64,000 nt of DNA from NCBI RefSeq assembly GCF_016863035.1, contig NZ_BOOC01000015.1, forward strand, positions 62,001 to 126,000. The letters are read 5' to 3'. This document shows positions 48,666-56,418 of this stretch, one piece after another (positions within the stretch are counted from its first letter, which is position 1; each line of letters opens with the position of its first letter). Origin of the DNA: Microbispora corallina (GTDB lineage: Bacteria; Actinomycetota; Actinomycetes; Streptosporangiales; Streptosporangiaceae). A model generated the notes under the pieces. It ran no database searches. It worked only from the letters and a program-made list of their open reading frames with translations, and was not told the DNA's origin. A program made the translations under genes and the position numbers.

Positions 48666-50209
48666 CCGGCGCCGTCCCCACGCTGCGGGAGCTGCTCGGC
48701 TACCCGCCGCTCGCCGCCGCCGCGCCCCTGTCCGGCGAGGACGACCTCGACCGGCCCGTCACCGGCGTGACGCTGATCGACCCGGCGGAGGCGGGCGAGG
48801 TCGAGGAGGGCGAGATCGCCGTCTGCCCCGCCATCCCGCCCGGATACCTCACCAGCTGGCGGCTCGACGCCGTCATCCGGCGGCTCCACGACCGGCGCGC
48901 GGCCGCCCTCGCCGTGCCCGCCCCCGAGGGCGGCGAGACGATGCTGGACGGCAGCCGCCGGCTGGCCCGGCACCTGCGCCTGCCCGTCCTCGGCATCGGG
49001 GCCGCGCCGCTGCGCTGGGCGGGCACGGCCGCCGCGTTCGTGCACGCCCCGGCCGTCCAGGCGGCCGAACACCTGCGCCGCGCGCACCGCGCCCTCACCC
49101 GTGGCCTGCTGAGCCCACAGGAGGTCGCGCGGACCCTCACCGCGATCCTGGACCGGCCCGTGGCCGTCTTCGGGCCCGACGGCACGCCGATCACCGTCCC
49201 GGTCGGCCCGCCGCCCGACTTCGACCCGTACGCCGGGGCGGCCCAGATCCTCACCGGGAACGGCCGGACGACGGTCGCCGTACCGGTCCCGGGCATGGCG
49301 GGCGGGACCGTCGACCTCTGGCTGGCCGTCGCGCTCGGGAACGCGCCGGCGGCCTGGGCCCGCTGCGCGCGCGACGTGCTGCAGGCCGGGACGCTCGCCG
49401 TCCAGCGCTGGCAGGCCACCCGCCGGGGGGTGCTGGAGCGCGACGCCCGCCTGCGCGCCGGCATGTTCGGCGACCTGCTGGAGGGGAGGCTGGGCGGCGG
49501 CGAGACGGCCCGGCAGCGGGCGGCCGAGGTCGGCTGGCGCCTGGACGGCTGGCACGTGGCGTTCCACCTCGCCGTCCTCGGGCAGGTCGACCTGCTGCAG
49601 CACACCGACGCGGTGGCCGCCGCCATGGCCGCGGAGCGGGTCGAGGCCGCGCTGGTGGAACGCGGCGACGGCTGGTCGGCCTGGACGACGACGCGCGCCG
49701 AGCCCGGCCAGGACGCCAGCCGCGACCTGCTCGCCGCGCTGCAGAGGATCCGCCGCCGCCTGGCGACTCGGTTCGACTGCGCCATCGGCGTCGGCCGCGG
49801 CTACCCGGACGCGGGCGGGCTGACCCGCAGCCTCGCCGAGGCGTGGGACGCCGCGAGGCTCGCCCGCGGCCGCCCGCAGACCGGGCGCCTGGTCCACATC
49901 GACCGGCTCGGGCTGGCCCAGCTCCTCGTCGCCTGGGCCAGCACGGAGACTTTCGTGCCCACCGCCACCCGGCTGCTCAGCCCCCTGGAGGCACAGCCGG
50001 GCGAGCTGGTCGCCACGCTCGCCGCCTACCTGGACGCGGGCGGCTCGGCCGCCGACACGGCCGCGGTCCTCGGCGTCCACCGCAACACGGTCGCCGCGCG
50101 GCTGCGCCGGATCGAGGAGCTCCTCACCGTGGACCTGAACAACCCGGACGACAGGCTCGCGCTGCACCTGGCCTGCCGGGTCACCCTGGACCGCGACCCC
50201 GGCCTGTGA
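48662..50209 (+). CDS. PucR-family transcriptional regulator
   Basis: 515 residues, translationally coupled to DUF917 paralogue 3. The N-terminal ~120 residues form a PucR-like sensor domain (LRELLGYPPLAAAAPLSGED, GEIAVCPAIPPGYL, LGIGAAPLRW). A GGDEF-derived middle follows (CAIGVGRGYPDAGGLTRSLAEA). The C-terminal helix-turn-helix is typical of PucR/CdaR proteins: AADTAAVLGVHRNTVAARLR then RIEELLTVDLNNPDDRLALH. PucR proteins control purine, allantoin and related N-heterocycle catabolism (family knowledge). Here it most likely senses the imported substrate and activates its own operon from the NCS1 gene onward. Confidence 0.9.
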   Translation: MTGAVPTLRELLGYPPLAAAAPLSGEDDLDRPVTGVTLIDPAEAGEVEEGEIAVCPAIPPGYLTSWRLDAVIRRLHDRRAAALAVPAPEGGETMLDGSRRLARHLRLPVLGIGAAPLRWAGTAAAFVHAPAVQAAEHLRRAHRALTRGLLSPQEVARTLTAILDRPVAVFGPDGTPITVPVGPPPDFDPYAGAAQILTGNGRTTVAVPVPGMAGGTVDLWLAVALGNAPAAWARCARDVLQAGTLAVQRWQATRRGVLERDARLRAGMFGDLLEGRLGGGETARQRAAEVGWRLDGWHVAFHLAVLGQVDLLQHTDAVAAAMAAERVEAALVERGDGWSAWTTTRAEPGQDASRDLLAALQRIRRRLATRFDCAIGVGRGYPDAGGLTRSLAEAWDAARLARGRPQTGRLVHIDRLGLAQLLVAWASTETFVPTATRLLSPLEAQPGELVATLAAYLDAGGSAADTAAVLGVHRNTVAARLRRIEELLTVDLNNPDDRLALHLACRVTLDRDPGL

Positions 50210-50340
50210 CCCGGGCCGTGACCTGGACTGCCACCCGGCCTGTGACCGCGTTTCCGGGACGGGCCGGGCGGGGATCAACGTTGTTTCCACCTGATCGCGG
50301 TGGGCCGCCAGCGTGGGGAGGACCGGGAGCCGGAGGCGCA

Positions 50341-50739
50341 ATGGGGAGCAGGATCGTCGAGGTCGTGCTGAAGGCCCTGGTGGGCGGGGCGTTCGTGCTG
50401 GCGTTCGCCGCGCTGGCCGAGACGCTGTCGCCGAAGCGGCTCGCCGGGGTGTTCTCCGCGGCGCCCTCGGTGGCCCTGGCCAGCCTCATCGTCACCGCGG
50501 GCTTCACCGGCGTCGGGGACGTCCTCGCCTCGGCCCACGGCATGTGGATCGGCGCGGCTGGCTTCGCCCTCTACTGCGTGGCCGCCGTGCCGCTGGTGCG
50601 GCGCTGGGGCGCCTGGCGGGGAGCGCTGGCCGCCCTCACCGTCTGGGGCGCGGTGGCGGCCGCCGGGTACGGCCTCGCGCCGTCCGAGGCGCACTCGCAC
50701 CGCCCGGGCGTGCGGACTCCGTCGGGATGGGAGCCGTGA
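50341..50739 (+). CDS. Small membrane protein, DUF3147-like (1)
   Basis: 132 residues; ATG 50341 with GGAGG five bases upstream. Four hydrophobic segments (VVLKALVGGAFVLAFAALAE, PSVALASLIVTAGFTG, WIGAAGFALYCVAAVPLV, LAALTVWGAVAAAGYGL) interrupted by the family-like LSPKRLAGVFSAAPSVALAS. No enzymatic motif. Overlaps the next gene, which encodes a similar protein, by 13 bases; such pairs are presumed to form a heterodimer in the cytoplasmic membrane. Function unknown; transport or envelope role conceivable. Confidence 0.75.
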   Translation: MGSRIVEVVLKALVGGAFVLAFAALAETLSPKRLAGVFSAAPSVALASLIVTAGFTGVGDVLASAHGMWIGAAGFALYCVAAVPLVRRWGAWRGALAALTVWGAVAAAGYGLAPSEAHSHRPGVRTPSGWEP

Positions 50740-51158
50740 CCGCGTCCGGCGGGGACGACGACCGGGTCCGGCTGCGGCCCGGCGAGCTGCGGCGGCCGCC
50801 GAAGCGGGACTGGGCGATCCGCTTCGCCTTCGGCGCGGGCGTGTCGGCGCTCGCCGCCGCGGTGTCCATCGTGGCCGGTCCGCGCGCGGGCGGGCTCTTC
50901 CTCGCGTTCCCGGCGATCCTGCTGGCCAGCGTCACGCTCGTGGCGAAGGAGGAGGGCGTGCGCGAGGCCGACGACGAGATCCGGGGCGCCACCCTCGGCG
51001 CCCTCGGCCTGGTCGCGTTCGCCGTCGTCGTCGGGCTCACGGCCGGGGTGTGGCCGCTCTGGGCCTCGCTGACGGCCGCGGCCCTCGCCTGGGGGGCCGT
51101 CTCTCTGGGCCTGTACGCCGCCGCCCGGCTCGTCAGGGCAGGCCGTCCCCGGTCATGA
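50727..51158 (+). CDS. Small membrane protein, DUF3147-like (2)
   Basis: 143 residues from ATG 50727; GTG 50736 overlapping the upstream stop is an alternative. A cytosolic N-terminus (RPGELRRPPKRDW) leads to four hydrophobic segments. The central AGLF-like loop GPRAGGLFLAFPAILLASVT matches the corresponding loop in its partner at 50341-50739. A glutamate-rich stretch, KEEGVREADDEIRG, lies between spans two and three. Paired with the preceding gene. Its 3' end overlaps the convergent dehydrogenase gene by 26 bases (51133-51158). Confidence 0.75.
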   Translation: MGAVTASGGDDDRVRLRPGELRRPPKRDWAIRFAFGAGVSALAAAVSIVAGPRAGGLFLAFPAILLASVTLVAKEEGVREADDEIRGATLGALGLVAFAVVVGLTAGVWPLWASLTAAALAWGAVSLGLYAAARLVRAGRPRS

Positions 51159-52155
51159 CGTGGATCTTGGGACCCGGCCCCGCCCCCGGCGGGCGCCACC
51201 CGGCGAGCACGTCGCCCGCCTGGTCGAGGCCCACGGTGGCGGCGACCAGCGGCTCGGGGTCGACGGCGCCGCGGGCGTAGTGCTCGACGGCGCCGCGCAG
51301 CCCCGCCGACCCGCTGAGGACGCCGACCGCGGTCACGTCCTTGAGCGCCAGCGTCCGGGTGTCGACGAGGCTCGGCCGCCCGGCCAGGCCGATGTAGACG
51401 ACCCGCCCGCCGGGCTCGACCAGGTCGAGCGCGCGGGCCGGCACGTCCGCCGCGTTGGTGGCGTCGATGATCGCGTCGAACGGGAGATCGGGCAGGTCGT
51501 CGGCGGTCCAGACGTTCCGGTGCCCCAGCAGGCGGGGGAAGGCGAGCGCGCCGGCCGAGGGTCCGACGAGGTGGACCTCCGCCCCGGCGGACGCCGCGAA
51601 GGCGGCCGACAGCAGCCCGATCGTGCCGGGGCCCCACACGGCCACCCGGACACCGGGACCGGCCCCGGCCGCCCGTACGGCCCGCAGTGCGTTGCCGCCG
51701 GGCTCGACGAGGGCGCCCGCGGCGGCGCTCACCTCGTCCGGCAGCGGGTGGAGCGAGGCGGCGGGCACGAGCAGCCGCTCGGCCAGGGCGCCGGCCCACC
51801 CGCGGCGGATGCCCACCTCGTGCCGCTCCTCGCAGACGTGTTGGCGGCCGCGCAGGCAGCGGGGGCACGCGCCGCAGCCGAGCATGGTGTCCCCGGTGAC
51901 CCGGCGCCCGAGCCAGGCGGGGTCGACGCCCTCGCCGATCTCGGCGACCGTGCCGCACCACTCGTGGCCGGGCCGCAGCGGGTAGGCGGCGTGGCCCTGG
52001 TGGAGGTAGGCCATCTCACCGGTGAAGAACTCCACGTCGGTGCCGCACAGGCCGACCCGCTCCACGGCGACCACGACCTGCCCGGGCCCGGCGGCGGGGG
52101 GGTCGACGTCCAGCACCTCGGCCCGCCGGGGGCCGGTCAGCACCAGCGCCCTCAC
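51133..52155 (-). CDS. Zinc-dependent sugar/alcohol dehydrogenase (MDR family)
   Basis: 340 residues; GTG start overlaps the lactonase stop as GTGA. Medium-chain dehydrogenase: catalytic zinc ligand in VGLCGTDVEFF, GHEWCGTV, structural zinc site of four cysteines in CGACPRCLRGRQHVC, then the Rossmann motif VWGPGTIGLLSAAFA. Resembles glucose/galactitol/sorbitol dehydrogenase-like enzymes that oxidise a sugar's C1 or a polyol. With the lactonase and the divergent sugar-acid dehydratase it fits the first step of a non-phosphorylative sugar oxidation route (sugar to lactone). The actual sugar is unknown. It is the last gene of the IclR operon and overlaps the convergent DUF3147 gene. Confidence 0.88.
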   Translation of the reverse strand: MRALVLTGPRRAEVLDVDPPAAGPGQVVVAVERVGLCGTDVEFFTGEMAYLHQGHAAYPLRPGHEWCGTVAEIGEGVDPAWLGRRVTGDTMLGCGACPRCLRGRQHVCEERHEVGIRRGWAGALAERLLVPAASLHPLPDEVSAAAGALVEPGGNALRAVRAAGAGPGVRVAVWGPGTIGLLSAAFAASAGAEVHLVGPSAGALAFPRLLGHRNVWTADDLPDLPFDAIIDATNAADVPARALDLVEPGGRVVYIGLAGRPSLVDTRTLALKDVTAVGVLSGSAGLRGAVEHYARGAVDPEPLVAATVGLDQAGDVLAGWRPPGAGPGPKIHVMTGDGLP

Positions 52156-53003
52156 GGGACCGCCCGCCAGCCGTCCGCGCGGACCGGGCCGAGGGGGGCC
52201 CACGGGGTGGCGGGGACGCCGCCGATCCCGGCCTCGACGGCGAACAGGCCGTCCCCGGCCGTCGTGACGACCAGGGTGGTCCCGGCGAAGGCGACGCTGG
52301 TGGTCTTCGGGGCGGGCACGCGCACCGTGCCGAGCGGCCGCCCGGTGGGGGAGATGCGCCGCACCTCGCCGGCGCCGTGCACGGCGAGCCACAGGTCGCC
52401 CCCGGCGTCCACCGCCAGGCCGTCGGGCAGCCCGCCGGTCACGGTCGTGAGCACAGTGCCGGGGCCGACGCGCCCGGTCTCCACGTCGTATGGCCGCGCC
52501 CACACGACGCCGGGGACGCTGTCGACGTGGTACATCGTCCCCCCGTCGGGCGACCAGCCCAGGCCGTTGGAGAGGGTCAGCCCGACGGCCACCACGAGGG
52601 CCGTGCCGTCGGGCTCCAGCCGGTAGAGCCGCTCCTCGCCCGTCCGGTCGTCCAGGGCCATGCTGCCCGCCAGGAACCGGCCCGCGGGATCGCACTTGCC
52701 GTCGTTGAAACGGCTGGCCGCCCCCTCCGGCAGCACCCTCGGCCCCATCGTCACCTCCGGGCCGATGACGGCGAAGCCGTACCGGGCCGCGACCGCGATC
52801 GAGCCGTCGGCGCCGGGCACGGCCGCGCCCACGGTGCCCGGGAGCGTGTGGGTGCGCTCGACGCGGAGGCCCCCGTCCCGCCACCGGCCCTCCAGCACCC
52901 GGCCCGTCGGGATGTCCACCCAGAGCAGGCGCTCCGCGAGCGGGTCCCACACGGGCCCCTCGGCCAGTTCGTACCGCTCGGTCGACAGGGATTCGGCGAT
53001 CAT
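52152..53003 (-). CDS. SMP-30/gluconolactonase-family lactonase
   Basis: 283 residues, six-bladed propeller. Metal ligands are recognisable: Glu in ELAEGPVWD near residue 16, Asn in RFNDGKCDPAGRF and in LSNGLGWSPDG, Asp in LPDGLAVDAGGDLW. These are the positions that hold the divalent metal in senescence marker protein-30 and bacterial gluconolactonases. It hydrolyses an aldonolactone to the sugar acid in the cytosol. The start overlaps the IclR stop (ATGA) and the stop overlaps the dehydrogenase start (GTGA), so regulator, lactonase and dehydrogenase form one coupled operon. Confidence 0.9.
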   Translation of the reverse strand: MIAESLSTERYELAEGPVWDPLAERLLWVDIPTGRVLEGRWRDGGLRVERTHTLPGTVGAAVPGADGSIAVAARYGFAVIGPEVTMGPRVLPEGAASRFNDGKCDPAGRFLAGSMALDDRTGEERLYRLEPDGTALVVAVGLTLSNGLGWSPDGGTMYHVDSVPGVVWARPYDVETGRVGPGTVLTTVTGGLPDGLAVDAGGDLWLAVHGAGEVRRISPTGRPLGTVRVPAPKTTSVAFAGTTLVVTTAGDGLFAVEAGIGGVPATPWAPLGPVRADGWRAVP

Positions 53004-53740
53004 CGGCTCTCCGCGACGATGGCGTGGACGGTGGGCAGGGCCGCCAGCAGCGTGGCCGCCGGCGTGCGGTAGGCGAGCGCGCTCACGCTGACCGCGCCGC
53101 TGGGAGTGCGCGACGAGGTGAGGTAGGCGGGCACGGCCAGGCAGGCGACGCCCTCCTCGTTCTCCTGGTCGTCGACGGCGTGGCCCTCCCGCCGGATCAC
53201 GGCCAGCTCGGCGGCGATCTCGTCCGCGGTGACCAGGGTCCGGTCCGTACGGCGGGCCGGCGGGGCGCCCCCGGCGACCCACGCGCCCACGGCGGCGTCG
53301 TCGGGCAGCGCGTACGCCAGCAGCAGCTTCCCGACGGCGGTCGAGTGGGCCGGGTTGCGCCCGCCCACGGTCGAGGTGAGCCTGACCGGCCCCGAGGGCG
53401 GGTCGACCTTGGCGCGGTAGACCACCTCGCGCCCGTCGAGCACGGCGTAGTGCGCGGTCTCCCCGAACGTCGCGGCCAGCCGTTCCAGGGCGGGCCTGAC
53501 CCTGACGTGGTCGGGCCGGGCCTCGTGATGGGTGAAGGCGAGCCGGAGGAACTCGTCGCCCAGCAGGTAGCGCCCGCGCCCGTCCTGCACGGCGAACCCG
53601 GCGCGGCGCAGGGCGGCCAGCGCCCGGTGGACGGTGGGCTTGGCGGAGCCGACCGCCTCCGCCATCTCCTCCAGCCCCATGCCCCGGGGGTGCTCGGCCA
53701 GCACCCGGAGCACCAGGAGGACGCGGTCGGAGCCGACCAC
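53000..53740 (-). CDS. IclR-family transcriptional regulator
   Basis: 246 residues from GTG 53740, which has GAGGAG eight bases upstream. An alternative GTG at 53782 would add 14 residues but lacks a good ribosome-binding site. N-terminal winged helix: VLLVLRVLAEHPRGMGLEEM, AEAVGSAKPTVHRALAALRR. C-terminal IclR effector domain with HYAVLDGREVVYRAKVDP, NPAHSTAVGKLLLA and DDQENEEGVACLAVP, the usual ligand-pocket loops. It likely controls its own operon and the divergent dehydratase, responding to a sugar acid or keto-deoxy acid (inference). A TTCCGG direct repeat and a GGAT/ATCC inverted repeat lie in the promoter gap. Confidence 0.9.
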   Translation of the reverse strand: MVGSDRVLLVLRVLAEHPRGMGLEEMAEAVGSAKPTVHRALAALRRAGFAVQDGRGRYLLGDEFLRLAFTHHEARPDHVRVRPALERLAATFGETAHYAVLDGREVVYRAKVDPPSGPVRLTSTVGGRNPAHSTAVGKLLLAYALPDDAAVGAWVAGGAPPARRTDRTLVTADEIAAELAVIRREGHAVDDQENEEGVACLAVPAYLTSSRTPSGAVSVSALAYRTPAATLLAALPTVHAIVAESR

Positions 53741-53783
53741 TCGGTCTTCTCCTCGCGTCGCTTCCGGGCTAGAGTCGATCACA

Positions 53784-53809
53784 TTCCGGATATTAGATCC
53801 CTTTTCCGG
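53784..53809. promoter_or_regulatory. Candidate IclR operator
   Basis: TTCCGG occurs at 53784-53789 and again at 53804-53809, exactly 20 bases apart. Between them GGAT (53788-53791) and ATCC (53797-53800) form a small inverted repeat around ATTAG. The element lies 17 bases upstream of the dehydratase start and 44 bases from the IclR start, in the only shared regulatory gap. Confidence 0.45.
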
Positions 53810-53825
53810 CAACTGGAAGAAGGCC

Positions 53826-55520
53826 ATGCGCAGCTCGCAGTGGTACGGGGGTACCGACCGCAACGCCTACATCCACCGGGCCTGGATGCGCCGCGGCCTG
53901 CCGCGCGAGGCCTTCGAGGGTGGCAAGCCGCACATCGCGATCGCCAACACCGCCTCCGACCTCACCCCGTGCAACATGCACCTCGACGAGGTGGCGCAGA
54001 GCGTCAAGCAGGGCGTGTGGGAGGCGGGCGGCGTCCCGCTGAACCTGCCGTCGCTGTCGCTCGGCGAGACCAACGTCCGCCCGACCGCGATGCTGTGGCG
54101 CAACCTCGCCGCCATGGCGGCGGAGGAGATGTTCCGCGCCAACCCGATCGACGGGCTGGTCCTGCTCGGCGGCTGCGACAAGACGATCCCGGCGCTGCTG
54201 ATGGCCGCGGCCTCGGTCGACCTGCCGGCCGTGGTGGTCCCTGGCGGCCCCATGCTGACCGGCCACTTCCGCGGCGTGCCGCTCGGTTGCGGCACCGACG
54301 TGTGGCGGCTCAGCGAGGAGGTGCGGGCCGGGACGCTGTCCCAGGAGGCGTTCCTGGCCTCCGAGTCCGCGATGATCCGCAGCAAGGGCCACTGCAACAC
54401 GATGGGCACGGCGTCGACGATGGCCTGCATGGCCGAGGCCCTGGGCATGACCCTCCCCGGCACGGCGGGCACGCCGGCGCCGGACAGCCGGCTCCTGGAG
54501 CGGGCCCACGACTCGGGCAGGCTCGCGGTGGACCTCGTCCGCGAGGGCCGCACGCCGTCGCAGGTCATGACCCGCGGGGCGTTCCTGAACGCCGTCGTCA
54601 CGCTGGCGGCCGTGGGCGGCTCGACGAACGCGGTCGTGCACCTCCTGGCCGTCGCGGGGCGCCTCGGCGTCGACCTCACGCTCGACGACTTCGACCGGAC
54701 GGGCGCCGGGGTGCCGCTGCTGGTGGACCTGCAGCCCGCGGGACGGCACCTGATGGACGACCTCCACCGCGCGGGCGGCCTGCTCGCGGTGCTCAAGGAG
54801 GTCGCCGACCTGCTCGACCCCGGCGCCGTCACGGTGACGGGCAGGCCGCTCGTCGACCACCTGGGAGACGCGGAGATCTGGGACGAGACGGTCATCCGCC
54901 GCCGCGCGTCCCCCCTGCTGGACGACGCGGGCATCGCCGTCCTGCGCGGCAACCTGGCGCCCCGCGGTGCGGTCATCAAGCCCGCGGCCGCCTCGCCCGG
55001 ACTGCTGCGCCACCGGGGGAGGGCCATCGTCTTCGACAGCGTCGAGGACCTGCGGGCCCGGCTCGACACGGTGGACGCCGACGAGACCAGCGTGCTGGTC
55101 CTGCGCGGCTGCGGCCCCCGCGGCTACCCGGGCATGCCCGAGGTCGGCAACCTCCCGCTGCCCGCCAAGCTGCTGGCCAAGGGAGTGCGCGACATGGTGC
55201 GCATCAGCGACGCCCGGATGAGCGGCACGGCGTACGGCACGGTCGTGCTGCACGCCGCGCCGGAGGCGGCGGTCGGCGGGCCGCTCGCGCTGCTGCGCAC
55301 GGGCGACCCGGTCGTGCTCGACGTCCCCGCCCGCAGGCTCGACGTCGACGTCCCCGCCAGTGAGCTGGCCCGTCGGGAGCCCGTCACCACCGGCTTCGCC
55401 GCCCCCGCGCGCGGGTGGGAGCGCCTTTACGTCGACCACGTCCTGCAGGCCGACCAGGGCGCCGACCTCGACTTCCTGGTGGGCTCCAGCGGCCACGAGG
55501 TGTCCCGGGAGTCGCACTGA
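53826..55520 (+). CDS. IlvD/Edd-family dehydratase, probably sugar-acid dehydratase
   Basis: 564 residues; GGAAGAAGG upstream of ATG 53826. IlvD/Edd fold with iron-sulfur ligands in SDLTPCNMH, GGCDKTIP and KGHCNTMGTAS, and the C-terminal GCGPRGYPGMPE and RISDARMSGTAYG motifs. Enzymes of the family dehydrate dihydroxy acids (valine/isoleucine synthesis) or sugar acids such as arabonate, xylonate or galactonate. The opening NTASDLTPCNMHLDEVAQSV and linkage to IclR, lactonase and dehydrogenase favour a sugar-acid dehydratase giving a 2-keto-3-deoxy acid. The next enzyme of such a pathway is not in the window. Divergent from IclR. Confidence 0.88.
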   Translation: MRSSQWYGGTDRNAYIHRAWMRRGLPREAFEGGKPHIAIANTASDLTPCNMHLDEVAQSVKQGVWEAGGVPLNLPSLSLGETNVRPTAMLWRNLAAMAAEEMFRANPIDGLVLLGGCDKTIPALLMAAASVDLPAVVVPGGPMLTGHFRGVPLGCGTDVWRLSEEVRAGTLSQEAFLASESAMIRSKGHCNTMGTASTMACMAEALGMTLPGTAGTPAPDSRLLERAHDSGRLAVDLVREGRTPSQVMTRGAFLNAVVTLAAVGGSTNAVVHLLAVAGRLGVDLTLDDFDRTGAGVPLLVDLQPAGRHLMDDLHRAGGLLAVLKEVADLLDPGAVTVTGRPLVDHLGDAEIWDETVIRRRASPLLDDAGIAVLRGNLAPRGAVIKPAAASPGLLRHRGRAIVFDSVEDLRARLDTVDADETSVLVLRGCGPRGYPGMPEVGNLPLPAKLLAKGVRDMVRISDARMSGTAYGTVVLHAAPEAAVGGPLALLRTGDPVVLDVPARRLDVDVPASELARREPVTTGFAAPARGWERLYVDHVLQADQGADLDFLVGSSGHEVSRESH

Positions 55521-55645
55521 CTCCTCGCCTCTGAGGGAGTCGAACGGGGCGATTGTCGCTGGCATCCGCGCTGTTCCTTTTTGCGGTCAACCGGACGGCA
55601 GGGGCGTGTCCAACGCGTTCGGTGTCCTTTTGAGCACGTAGCGTA

Positions 55646-55673
55646 GGTGATCAGCTGGAATCACTTGATCACC
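55646..55673 (+). promoter_or_regulatory. GGTGATCA/TGATCACC inverted repeat upstream of secreted protein
   Basis: Perfect 8-base arms, GGTGATCA at 55646-55653 and TGATCACC at 55666-55673, with a 12-base spacer, ending 41 bases before the gene at 55715. Its interior (GATCAGCTGGAATCACTTGATC) resembles the element at 56381-56403 before the next secreted protein, so both may bind one regulator. Confidence 0.6.
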
Positions 55674-55714
55674 GACGTGTCGTACGGCACGTCATGGTTT
55701 ACGGGGATGGACAC

Positions 55715-56233
55715 ATGCGACTCAAGCAGCTCGTCCTGGTGACGGTGGCCGCGCTCGCGCCGGCGGTCCTGGGCGGCCTGCCCGCCGGCGCGGCCGACAC
55801 CACGGTGACCTTCACGGTCACCTCGGGAGCGTTGACCATCACGGCGCCGGCCGGCCCGGTGAGCCTGGGCAGCACGACGGCGGGCAACACCGTCAGCGGC
55901 CCGCTCGGCGCGGTGACCGTCACCGACGCCCGAGGAGGCACGCCCACCGCGGACTGGACCGCCCAGGTCTCGTCCACGGCCTTCGTCGGCCCGACCGACA
56001 CGATCCCCGCGTCCGCCGCCACGTACACGCCCGGGTCGGGCACGCTCGTCGTCGGCAACGGCACGCTCACGCCCGGCGTGCCGGGGAACCTGTCCGCCCA
56101 GCGCGTCGCCATGACCTACACCGGCGGCACCGGCAACAGCCAGGCGACGTGGAGCCCCACGCTCACTGTCGCGGTCCCGCTGGCGGTCGGCCTGGGCACC
56201 TACACCGGGACGGTGACCCACTCCGTGGCCTGA
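55715..56233 (+). CDS. Small secreted beta-rich protein (WxL-like), function unknown
   Basis: 172 residues from ATG 55715 (MRLKQLVLVTVAALAPAV), which directly opens a signal peptide cleaved near GAA/DTTV; an ATG at 55694 adds seven residues. The mature part is rich in Thr, Gly, Ala and Val with no cysteines: TVTFTVTSGALTITAPAGPV, LGAVTVTDARGGT, DWTAQVSSTAF, YTPGSGTLVVGNGTL, and a final YTGTVTHSVA. The alternating pattern predicts an all-beta sandwich resembling WxL-domain-type extracellular proteins, although the diagnostic Trp-x-Leu pairs are not present. Preceded by a GATCA inverted repeat shared with the next gene's promoter. Confidence 0.75.
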   Translation: MRLKQLVLVTVAALAPAVLGGLPAGAADTTVTFTVTSGALTITAPAGPVSLGSTTAGNTVSGPLGAVTVTDARGGTPTADWTAQVSSTAFVGPTDTIPASAATYTPGSGTLVVGNGTLTPGVPGNLSAQRVAMTYTGGTGNSQATWSPTLTVAVPLAVGLGTYTGTVTHSVA

Positions 56234-56380
56234 CCGGTGGCCCGGAGCCGTGTCCGGCCGCCGCGACCGGCGTCGCCGCAGGTCCCCCGCCTCGCGCGGT
56301 CCGGGGCCGGGCGCGCCGGACATGACGGCCGGACACTTTCGTGAGCGGAGGGTCGAGTTTCGGAGGTCATGTGCGATAGA

Positions 56381-56403
56381 AGATCAGTTGCATCTACTGA
56401 TCT
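56381..56403 (+). promoter_or_regulatory. AGATCAGT/ACTGATCT inverted repeat upstream of secreted SRPBCC protein
   Basis: Perfect 8-base arms, AGATCAGT (56381-56388) and ACTGATCT (56396-56403), spacer of seven, ending 15 bases before the GTG start at 56419. Matches the interior of the 55646-55673 element (GATCAG, TG, ATC, ACT, GATC in the same order). It could be an operator or an RNA hairpin near the ribosome-binding site. Confidence 0.6.
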
Positions 56404-56418
56404 CTTCTCGAGGTACAT

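Noticed and set aside
46448-50341. 1297-codon open frame on the minus strand
   Set aside because: Antisense to the DUF917 and PucR genes; no recognisable motif or ribosome-binding site.
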